Shown in pieces: positions 43,001 through 48,809 of a stretch of DNA of 48,809 nucleotides. Both the position numbers and the translations under genes were made by a program. Source of the DNA: Acetobacteraceae bacterium (GTDB lineage Bacteria; Pseudomonadota; Alphaproteobacteria; Acetobacterales; Acetobacteraceae); contig DAHWFB010000111.1 in NCBI GenBank assembly GCA_027326105.1, forward strand, positions 1 to 48,809, in the 5' to 3' direction. The notes under the pieces were generated by a model, which saw nothing but the letters and a program-made list of their open reading frames with translations, had not been told where the DNA came from and did not search any database. The stretch's first letter is position 1. The number at the start of each line of letters is the position of its first letter.

Positions 43001-43057
43001 CGGCACCATCTTCCGTGGTGCCGGTAAAGAATATGCGAACCCGGAACATGGGCACAA
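43001..43057 (-). promoter_or_regulatory. Promoter and 5'-UTR hairpin of the 67-residue gene
   Basis: On the minus strand TTGTGC (43057-43052), 16 bases and CATATT (43035-43030) form a moderate promoter whose start would fall near 43023. The transcript would begin with CGGCACCA-N7-TGGTGCCG (43001-43023), an 8-bp hairpin at its very 5' end, with about 100 bases more before the ATG. The -35 is one arm of an inverted repeat GCACAA-N5-TTGTGC (43052-43068). The rest of the 226-base gap shows nothing else. Confidence 0.4.
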
Positions 43058-43128
43058 CACTTTTGTGCGGCGCAGCAAGCGGCGGATCGGTCTGTGTCCC
43101 GCCGGCCACAGGGGGGAAGGGACGGCGC

Positions 43129-44508
43129 TCAAAGCCGCAGATGCGCCTGGGCCTTGCGGCGGAACGCGCTGGCGTCCTCCGGGCGGCGCAGATGGGCGGC
43201 GAGGCGGCTGAGCAGATCGGCCCCATCGCGGGCGGCCTGGGCCTCGCGCCGCACCAGAACGGCGGCGATCGGGCCGATATAGGGAGCGAGCAGAGCGGCG
43301 AGCGCCTGGAGGGTTTCGGCCGAGGGCGGCGCGGCAGAGGCGATCCGCGCCGCCGCCGGGGCGGGGATGTCCCCGGTCGGCGGGCCGCGGCCGGCGTCGG
43401 GCGTGGGTTCGACGCGGCTGGCGTGGGCGCGCTGGAAGCGGATGCGCTCCGGCCCTGGCGGGACGTGGCGGGAAAGCCGCTCCACCAGGGTTTCGAGCCC
43501 CGACGTGCTGGCGGTGGCGAGGGCCTCGCGCACCAGGATGGTGGCGATCGGGCCGACGTGGCGGGCGAGGTCGGCTTCCAGCCTCTGGCGCTCGGCCTCG
43601 GTCACCGTTGCCACGGCGACCGCCGGGGGAGCGGTCGTGCCCAGGACCACCGTATCCGCCGAACCCGGGGTGGCGCGTGCCGCCATGGCGGCGCGCAGGC
43701 TGGCGGCGAAGGCGGCCGCGGTGGGGAAGCGGCGCGCCGGATCCTTGGTCAGCGCCTGCCGCAGCACCGGCAGGATCGCCTGGCCGCCGCCGGCGGCGAC
43801 GGGGGCGAGATCGGCCGGCTCCGGTCCGGTCAGCCGCAGCACCGTCTCGCTCAGGTTGCGTCCGGCGAAGGGCGGGCGGCCGGCGGACATCTCGTAGAGG
43901 ATGGCGGCGACCGCGAAGAGGTCGGCGCGCTGGTCCACCGTCGGCCCCACCACCTGCTCGGGCGCCATGTAGCTCGGCGTGCCGACGATCGCCCCGGTTT
44001 CGGTCATCGCGCCGCGGTCGAGCCGCGCGACCCCGAAATCGGTGATCTTCGCGCGGCCCGCGGGGGTGACGATGATGTTGGCGGGCTTGATGTCGCGGTG
44101 GGTGATGCCGAGCGCATGCGCCGCCGCGAGCCCGTCCAGGATCTGGAGGATGATGTCGATGCGGTCGAAGGTCAGCAGCAGGCCGGGCTCGACGAGCAGG
44201 CGCTGGAGGGTGTGGCCTTCCACCAGTTCCATGACCAGGTAGGGCGTGCCCTCGTCCTCGGCGAAGTCGAACAGCGCCACGATCGCGGGATGGGTGCAGC
44301 GGCCGGCGGCCTGGGCCTCGGTGCGGAAGCGGAGCAGATAGTCGTCCCGCGTCGCGGGGTCGAGCGCCTCGGTGCGCACCAGCTTGATCGCCACTTCGCG
44401 CGCGATGCGCGGATCGTGGGCGCGATAGACGGTCCCGATCGCCCCCTGGCCGAGGATGGCGAGCGGCCGGTAGCGGCCGATGCGAGCGGGCAGGGCGGGT
44501 TCGGTCAT
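43129..44508 (-). CDS. Serine/threonine protein kinase with duplicated C-terminal domain
   Basis: Hanks-type kinase of 459 residues. The kinase domain (about 10-275) is complete: glycine loop LGQGAIGTVY, Lys42 (VAIKLV), catalytic HRDIKPANI with Asp139, DFG at 157-159, and GTPSYMAPEQ in the activation segment. The rest is cytoplasmic, with no membrane helix. It has two related repeats of about 50 residues, RHVGPIATILVREA (309-361) and PYIGPIAAVLVRRE (402-453), separated by a Pro/Ala linker. Such VGPIA-type repeats occur at the C-termini of other bacterial kinases, but their role is unknown to me. It follows a haem-sensor gene by 23 bases, so the two probably work together. Confidence 0.92.
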   Translation of the reverse strand: MTEPALPARIGRYRPLAILGQGAIGTVYRAHDPRIAREVAIKLVRTEALDPATRDDYLLRFRTEAQAAGRCTHPAIVALFDFAEDEGTPYLVMELVEGHTLQRLLVEPGLLLTFDRIDIILQILDGLAAAHALGITHRDIKPANIIVTPAGRAKITDFGVARLDRGAMTETGAIVGTPSYMAPEQVVGPTVDQRADLFAVAAILYEMSAGRPPFAGRNLSETVLRLTGPEPADLAPVAAGGGQAILPVLRQALTKDPARRFPTAAAFAASLRAAMAARATPGSADTVVLGTTAPPAVAVATVTEAERQRLEADLARHVGPIATILVREALATASTSGLETLVERLSRHVPPGPERIRFQRAHASRVEPTPDAGRGPPTGDIPAPAAARIASAAPPSAETLQALAALLAPYIGPIAAVLVRREAQAARDGADLLSRLAAHLRRPEDASAFRRKAQAHLRL

Positions 44509-44531
44509 CGCGCCCGGGGCGGGTCAGCGCC

Positions 44532-45404
44532 TCAGCGCTGGAGCAGTTGCAAGGCGCTGTCGAGGCTGCGCCGCATGCGGTTGAAGGAGACCGAAAGCGA
44601 GGCGATCTCGTCGCGGCCCTTCTTCTCGTATTCCTCCACATCGGCCTGGCCGAGGCTCACCGCCTCCGCGATCCGCGCCATCCGCACCGCCGGGCGGATG
44701 ACGATGTAGTGCAGCAGCACGTTGAGGATCGCCATGATGACCAGGAAGACGCCGGCGAGCAGGCCCATGAAGGTGATCAGCCGCGACTGCGCCCGCGCCA
44801 TGGCGAGCGCGAGCGGCACCGAAACCACCTGGGCGCCGATGATCTGGTGGAGCTTCCAGCCGAAGCCGTTGTTGGAGCCGTAGCGGGCGATCTGGGAGGC
44901 CGGCGCGGCGGCGGGCGTGCTGTGGCACAGCAGGCACTGGGGATCGTCGATGCGGATGGGGCGGGCGAGCAGCAGGGCGCGGCCGGTGGGGGCGTTGCGC
45001 TCGCTCACGATCTCGCGGAGCTTGGCGTCGTTACGGAAGGCGATGATCAGGTCGGACTGCCAACTGGTCGCACGATCGTCCGGGTTGGTGGGGTTGAGAG
45101 CGGGCTCGCGATAGATGAAGTCGGGAAACTTCTTCTGCACGCCCTTGAAGGTGGTCTGGGCAGCGAAGGAGGGGACGAACGCGCGCAGGAACTTGCCCTT
45201 GTTCTGGAAGCCGATCAGCGGTTCGATCTCGCGGGTGGTATAGTCGCGCACCGCGTTGGCCGCGGTCATCATGATGCGCGCCTGCTGCACCACGGCGTCC
45301 CGCGCGTCGCGGATGAGGAAGTAGCGCAGCACGCCGCCGGCGAGCGCGAATCCCACCAGGAAGGCCGCGACCATGGCCAGGTTGAATTTCGCCCGCAGTC
45401 CCAT
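44532..45404 (-). CDS. Membrane haem-sensor (DUF3365/Tll0287-like) with HAMP domain
   Basis: A 290-residue protein with TM1 at about 8-30, a periplasmic domain (31-207), TM2 at 208-235 and a cytoplasmic HAMP region (about 236-290). The periplasmic part matches the DUF3365 haem-sensor pattern (ARIMMTAANAVRDYT, FKGVQKKFPDFIYREPALNPTNP) and contains the c-type haem motif CLLCH (157-161), followed by HQIIGAQVVSVPL. No kinase, cyclase or methyl-accepting output follows the HAMP, so it must signal through a partner. The Ser/Thr kinase gene directly downstream is the obvious candidate. The start at 45404 follows GGGGGTGGC. Confidence 0.84.
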   Translation of the reverse strand: MGLRAKFNLAMVAAFLVGFALAGGVLRYFLIRDARDAVVQQARIMMTAANAVRDYTTREIEPLIGFQNKGKFLRAFVPSFAAQTTFKGVQKKFPDFIYREPALNPTNPDDRATSWQSDLIIAFRNDAKLREIVSERNAPTGRALLLARPIRIDDPQCLLCHSTPAAAPASQIARYGSNNGFGWKLHQIIGAQVVSVPLALAMARAQSRLITFMGLLAGVFLVIMAILNVLLHYIVIRPAVRMARIAEAVSLGQADVEEYEKKGRDEIASLSVSFNRMRRSLDSALQLLQR

Positions 45405-45487
45405 GCCACCCCCCGAGACCGATGGCCGAGCATACCGGTGAACCCGGTGCTGCGCCACCCGGTGCCTCGCTCTGGCTGGTGCCGCGC

Positions 45488-46051
45488 TCAGAAGAGCGAC
45501 TCGACCTCCCAGGCCTCCCCCGGGAGTGCCGGCGGCCGGCAATGGATCGGGCGGCCATTGCCGGTGCGCACCGTGGGAGGCAGGCCCATCTCGGCGCGCA
45601 GGGCGCGAAACAGCGAGCCGTGGGCGACCACCAGCACCAGGCCCGGCGCGCCGAGCGCCACGGCGAGCGCGGCGGTCGCGCGCTGGCGCAGCGTGGCGAA
45701 GCTCTCCGCCCCTTCCGGAGTGGCGCGGCCGGCCACCCACTCCTCGAACCAGGGGCCCATCGGCCGCCCTTCCATCACCCCGAAGGCGACTTCGCGCAGG
45801 TCGGGCAGGATGCGGGGGGTGATGCCGGTGCGGGCGGCGACGGCCGCCGCGGTGGCCCGCGCGCGGGCCAGCGGGGAGACCGCGATCGCCTTGATTCCCT
45901 TCTCCGCGAGCGCCTCGGCGGCTTCCCGCGCCTGGGCGCGGCCGGTGTCGTTGAGCGGGATGTCCACCGCCCCCTGGGCCAGATTGCCCGCATTCCAGTC
46001 GGTCTGGCCGTGGCGGAGATACCAGAACGGGAGGGCGGGGAAGGGGGTCAC
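45488..46051 (-). CDS. Histidine phosphatase (phosphoglycerate-mutase-like) family protein
   Basis: A 187-residue phosphatase with the catalytic phosphohistidine motif YLRHGQTDWN near the N-terminus and a second conserved His in VVAHGSLFRAL. ISPLARA-like VSPLARARATA and the acid EVAFGVMEGR region complete the fold. Substrates of such short members vary (phosphosugars, alpha-ribazole phosphate, others). The start is GTG 46051, seven bases after the prs stop, with no independent ribosome-binding site, so it depends on prs translation. Confidence 0.88.
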   Translation of the reverse strand: MTPFPALPFWYLRHGQTDWNAGNLAQGAVDIPLNDTGRAQAREAAEALAEKGIKAIAVSPLARARATAAAVAARTGITPRILPDLREVAFGVMEGRPMGPWFEEWVAGRATPEGAESFATLRQRATAALAVALGAPGLVLVVAHGSLFRALRAEMGLPPTVRTGNGRPIHCRPPALPGEAWEVESLF

Positions 46052-46058
46052 GGCGGGC

Positions 46059-46991
46059 TCAGTCGAACAGCGAGCTGACGGAGGATTCGTCGCTGATCCG
46101 CCGCATCGCCTCGGCGAGCAGCGGGGCGATGCTGACCTGGCGGACGTTCTGGGCGAGGCGGACCGCCTCGGTGGCGAGGATCGAGTCGGTCACCGTCATC
46201 ATCTCGATCGGGCTCGCCGCGATGCGGGCGACGGCGCCGCCCGACAGCACCCCGTGGGTGACATAGACCGAGGCCGAGCTGGCCCGATGCTCCAGCAGCG
46301 CGGCGGCGGCGTTGCACAGCGTGCCACCGGAATCGACGATGTCATCGACCAGGATGCAGTCCCGCCCCTCGACCTCGCCGATCACGTTCACCACCTCCGA
46401 GCTTCCCGCCCGCTCGCGCCGCTTGTCGATGATGGCGAGATCGCAGTCGAGCCGCTTGGCGATGGCCCGTGCCCGCACCACCCCGCCGACATCGGGCGAG
46501 ACGATCATCACGTCGCGGTTGCTGTAGCGCTCGCCGATGTCGCGGGTGAACAGGGGGGCGGCGAAGAGATTGTCGACCGGGATGTCGAAAAAGCCCTGGA
46601 TCTGGCCGGCGTGCAGATCCATCGTCAGCACCCGGTTGGCGCCCGCCTCGGTGATCAGATTGGCGACCAGCTTCGCGCTGATCGGCGTGCGCGGGCCGGA
46701 TTTGCGGTCCTGGCGGGCGTAGCCGAAATAGGGGATCACCGCCGTCGTCCGCCGCGCCGAACCGCGGCGCAGCGCATCGAGGGTGATCAGCAGTTCCATC
46801 AGATTGTCGTTGGTCGGGTAGGAGGTGGACTGGACGACGAAGACATCCTCCCCGCGCACGTTTTCCTGGATTTCGACGAAGATCTCCATGTCGGCGAAGC
46901 GGCGGATGGAGGCGCGGGTCAGCGGCAGGTTCAGCACCGCGGCCACCGCTTCCGCGAGCGGGCGGTTGCTGTTGCAGGCGACGATCTTCAT
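46059..46991 (-). CDS. prs: Ribose-phosphate pyrophosphokinase (PRPP synthetase)
   Basis: Makes 5-phosphoribosyl-1-diphosphate from ribose 5-phosphate and ATP for nucleotide, histidine and NAD synthesis. The 310-residue class I enzyme shows [27 protein letters not shown], the ATP/flexible-loop region [24 protein letters not shown], the metal site [20 protein letters not shown] and the PRPP loop [12 protein letters not shown]. Length and order are standard. A short 5' UTR with AGGA precedes the ATG, and a promoter candidate is listed separately. It is co-transcribed with the histidine phosphatase gene. Confidence 0.96.
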   Translation of the reverse strand: MKIVACNSNRPLAEAVAAVLNLPLTRASIRRFADMEIFVEIQENVRGEDVFVVQSTSYPTNDNLMELLITLDALRRGSARRTTAVIPYFGYARQDRKSGPRTPISAKLVANLITEAGANRVLTMDLHAGQIQGFFDIPVDNLFAAPLFTRDIGERYSNRDVMIVSPDVGGVVRARAIAKRLDCDLAIIDKRRERAGSSEVVNVIGEVEGRDCILVDDIVDSGGTLCNAAAALLEHRASSASVYVTHGVLSGGAVARIAASPIEMMTVTDSILATEAVRLAQNVRQVSIAPLLAEAMRRISDESSVSSLFD

Positions 46992-47008
46992 GCGGTCCTG
47001 TCTCGGCG

Positions 47009-47037
47009 GCTATGGGGCGGGCGGCGCGTTCTAGCAA
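47009..47037 (-). promoter_or_regulatory. Possible prs promoter
   Basis: On the minus strand TTGCTA (47037-47032), 17 bases and CATAGC (47014-47009) lie just upstream of prs and would give a 5' UTR of about 10-15 bases. The -10 is weak (three of six consensus bases). Confidence 0.35.
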
Positions 47038-47056
47038 TGGTCCGATGACATGTCCA

Positions 47057-47132
47057 TGAACCCCCACACCCTGAACCCCCACGCCCTGAGCTGCGGCACC
47101 CGGAACTGCGTCGCCCAGAACTGCGTCGCCCG
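47057..47132 (+). repeat. Degenerate 15-bp tandem array between prs and lipoprotein gene
   Basis: Two copies of TGAACCCCCAC(A/G)CCC (47057-47086) are followed by GAGCTGCGGCACCCG and two copies of GAACTGCGTCGCCC(A/G) (47103-47132). The whole 76-base block keeps a 15-base period. It is non-coding as far as I can tell. Confidence 0.75.
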
Positions 47133-47151
47133 GAGCGAGGCCGGGCGGACA

Positions 47152-48027
47152 TCAGCGCGGAAGCCCGGCGGCGCGGTCGATCACCACCTTGATCGCGGCC
47201 GCCGCCTGCTCGGCCGCGACGACCGCCACGTCGCCCCAGAAGCGATCGACGGTGCCGGGCGGAAGATCGTGCAATTGCACCACCTTGCCTTGCAGGTGGC
47301 CGGCCGCGTCGAGGACCGTCCAGGCGATCTCCACGCGCTCCTGCCCGGCCGGGGCGGGGCCGAAGCGAACGGTTCCTTTTACCGTGAAATCAGCATTCTT
47401 GGAGGAGTTCTGAACGTTCTCCCCCAGCCTCGGCAGGTCGGCGCGCATTTCCCGCGTCAGCGCCGCGTCGCCGTCGCCCGGGGCGCCGGTGACGGCCGCG
47501 ACGACGATGCGGGCGGGCCGGTTGACGAGGCTCTGCGGGTTGCTCTCCTCCTCGGCGAGGCGGATCCGGCGCAGCAGGGCGGTGAGCGCGGGCGCGGTCG
47601 CCGCCGCCTCGGCTGCGAACGCGCCCGGCTCCGCTCCGGTCCAGGCGGCGGCGGAAATCGCCGGGCCGTCGATCCCCCCCTGCGGCTTGCCGGCGGGATC
47701 GACCACGGTGAAGTGGGGAATGAGGTGGGCGTCGCCCCAATGGGGGGTGAAATCGAGCCGCCAGTCGCCGCGCGCCGGCGCCGCGGCCACCGCGGGGACC
47801 CCGGTGCCGACCAGGGCCTTGGCGAGCGCGGCCGAAAACGCCGCCTCGGCGGCGGGCGAAAGGCCGGAACTGTCGGGCAGCGGCGGCACCGCGAGCCGGG
47901 CCGGCGGCGGGCGTTCCAGCTTGCGCCCGACGGCGCCGACATGGCCCTCGAACGGCCGGGGCAGCCTGCCGCACCCGGCGAGCCCCGCCACCACCAGCAG
48001 CGCGGGCAGGGCGCGCCGCGCGTTCAC
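47152..48027 (-). CDS. Putative lipoprotein, function unknown
   Basis: A 291-residue exported protein with signal NARRALPALLVVAGLAGC and lipobox LAGC at about 17-20. The mature region has ARLAVPPLPDSSGLSPAAEAAFSAALAKALVGTGVPAVA, reminiscent of a small-subunit CsgG/TolB-like alpha-beta domain, and later VKGTVRFGPAPAGQERVEIAWTVLDAAGHLQGKVVQLHDLPPGTVD. I do not recognise a named family. The start is GTG 48027, overlapping the stop of the YfiH-family gene (GTGA), so the two form an operon. This translational coupling and the good signal peptide support a real gene. Confidence 0.72.
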   Translation of the reverse strand: MNARRALPALLVVAGLAGCGRLPRPFEGHVGAVGRKLERPPPARLAVPPLPDSSGLSPAAEAAFSAALAKALVGTGVPAVAAAPARGDWRLDFTPHWGDAHLIPHFTVVDPAGKPQGGIDGPAISAAAWTGAEPGAFAAEAAATAPALTALLRRIRLAEEESNPQSLVNRPARIVVAAVTGAPGDGDAALTREMRADLPRLGENVQNSSKNADFTVKGTVRFGPAPAGQERVEIAWTVLDAAGHLQGKVVQLHDLPPGTVDRFWGDVAVVAAEQAAAAIKVVIDRAAGLPR

Positions 48028-48785
48028 GGCAGCCGGACCACGGAAAGTTGATGCCCGATCGGCCCGCCGCCGGCCAGCGTGCGGCGGCGGTGGCTGAAGA
48101 AGCGGGTCTCGAGGGCGGCGGTATCGGCGGGCAGCACCGCGACCCGCCGTACCCCCGCCGCCGCCAGGCGGGCGGCGCAGTAGAAGCCGAGGTCGAACTG
48201 CCAGCGCCCGCTCCGGCCGGGGTTGAGGAAGCGCGCGAGCGCCGGGGTGGCGGCGACGACCGCTTCGTGCACCTCCGGCCCGACCTCGTAGGAATCGGCC
48301 CCGATGCAGGGGCCGACGGCGGCGGCGATCCCGGCGCGGGTCGCGCCGAGCGCCTCCATCGCGGCCAGTGTCGCCTCCAGCACGCCGCCGACCGCGCCGC
48401 GCCAGCCGGCGTGCGCGGCCCCCACCACCCCGGCGGCGAGATCGGCGAACAGCACCGGCGCGCAATCGGCGGTGACGATGCCGAGGCCGATCCCCGGCCG
48501 ATCGGTCACCATCGCGTCCGCCGCCGGCCCGGCGCCCGCCGGCCACGGCGCCCGCACGGTGACGACCGCGATGCCATGGACCTGGGTGAGCCCGACCAGC
48601 GCCTCCGGGGCCAGCGCCAGCGCGCCCGCCGCCCGGGCGCGGTTTTCCGCCACCGCCGCCGGATCGTCCGCCCCGGAGAGCGAACAATTGAGGCTGGCGT
48701 AGGGGCCGCGCGAGACCCCGCCTTCGCGGGTGAAGAACCCGTGCGGGGCGGCGAGCGCGGCGGCGGCGAGCGGGCGCGGGGTCAT
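48024..48785 (-). CDS. pgeF: YfiH/PgeF-family (polyphenol oxidase-like) protein
   Basis: A 253-residue member of the YfiH (laccase-domain, DUF152) family, now linked to purine nucleoside phosphorylase/adenosine deaminase activity and to editing of peptidoglycan precursors. Diagnostic parts are HGFFTREGGVSRGPYASLNCS, LTQVHGIAVVTV (metal His), VTADCAPVLFAD (metal Cys), VVGAAHAGWRGAVGGVLEATLAAM (metal His) and GPCIGADSYEVGPEV. The ATG at 48785 leaves only 24 bases of sequence upstream in the window, so operon membership on that side is not visible. Confidence 0.92.
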   Translation of the reverse strand: MTPRPLAAAALAAPHGFFTREGGVSRGPYASLNCSLSGADDPAAVAENRARAAGALALAPEALVGLTQVHGIAVVTVRAPWPAGAGPAADAMVTDRPGIGLGIVTADCAPVLFADLAAGVVGAAHAGWRGAVGGVLEATLAAMEALGATRAGIAAAVGPCIGADSYEVGPEVHEAVVAATPALARFLNPGRSGRWQFDLGFYCAARLAAAGVRRVAVLPADTAALETRFFSHRRRTLAGGGPIGHQLSVVRLP

Positions 48786-48809
48786 GGGGTGAATCCCGGC
48801 GGTTCGGGG

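Noticed and set aside
47050-48051. 333-residue plus-strand ORF starting in the 15-bp array
   Set aside because: It is antisense to a lipoprotein gene with signal peptide and translational coupling; beyond the repeat the composition is shadow-like.

Overview
The window is a gene-dense, high-GC chromosomal segment from an alphaproteobacterium, most likely Rhodospirillales and possibly Acetobacteraceae. Pointers are the rplM-rpsI pair, an ubiquinone-linked COQ9 protein and UbiH-type hydroxylase, glnK-amtB, a bactofilin, a Caulobacter XylB-like D-xylose dehydrogenase, frequent GTG starts and very G/C-rich third positions. The order-level placement is inference. I see no phage, insertion sequence, CRISPR or defence island, and no stretch over 300 bases lacks a gene.

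Layout. 1-886: rplM (5'-truncated) and rpsI. 967-4434: a DUF1269 membrane protein, an aldose 1-epimerase, a XylB-type sugar dehydrogenase and, convergent with them, a Tat-exported sugar-binding protein. 4553-8811: an RND efflux pump with its adaptor. 9100-11053: a lytic transglycosylase, a candidate small RNA (about 10063-10149) and N-formylglutamate amidohydrolase. 11147-14442: tRNA-Val(GAC), 1-Cys peroxiredoxin, then pstB-phoU-phoB behind a Pho-box-like repeat. 14470-17672: a small membrane protein, COQ9 and peptide deformylase (minus strand), rpsU, and a UbiH-family hydroxylase. 17841-24900: a sigma-54-type promoter with glnK-amtB and a strong terminator, then ftsK, a PEBP-family protein and a FUSC transporter. 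24897-30343: an ATP-grasp protein with DedA, an anion transporter, YraN, hydroxypyruvate isomerase and an XRE regulator. 30381-35404: an EmrA/EmrB/NodT-type efflux operon divergent from a TetR regulator. 35397-38581: M20 dipeptidase, CBS-BON protein and an SMP-30 lactonase. 38640-41011: a lipoprotein, a bactofilin and an adenosine-kinase-like PfkB kinase. 41019-45404: an ECF sigma/anti-sigma/lipoprotein operon, a 67-residue Cys-rich protein, and a Ser/Thr kinase beside a haem-binding HAMP sensor. 45488-48785: histidine phosphatase, prs, a lipoprotein and a YfiH-family protein.

How the parts connect. The mutarotase, XylB-type dehydrogenase, sugar-binding protein and SMP-30 lactonase could together oxidise an aldose to its acid, but they sit in separate transcription units. 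PhoB-PhoU-PstB and GlnK-AmtB form phosphate and nitrogen modules with recognisable upstream promoter elements. Two envelope-signalling modules stand out: an ECF sigma factor whose anti-sigma factor shares an extracytoplasmic domain with the next ORF, and a Ser/Thr kinase with duplicated C-terminal repeats paired with a c-type-haem HAMP protein. The most notable non-coding element is an intergenic small RNA candidate with a -35/-10 promoter, a 5' hairpin, a single-stranded CCUCC tract and a perfect terminator. Its tract is perfectly complementary over 10 nt to the Shine-Dalgarno region of the sugar-binding protein gene in this window.
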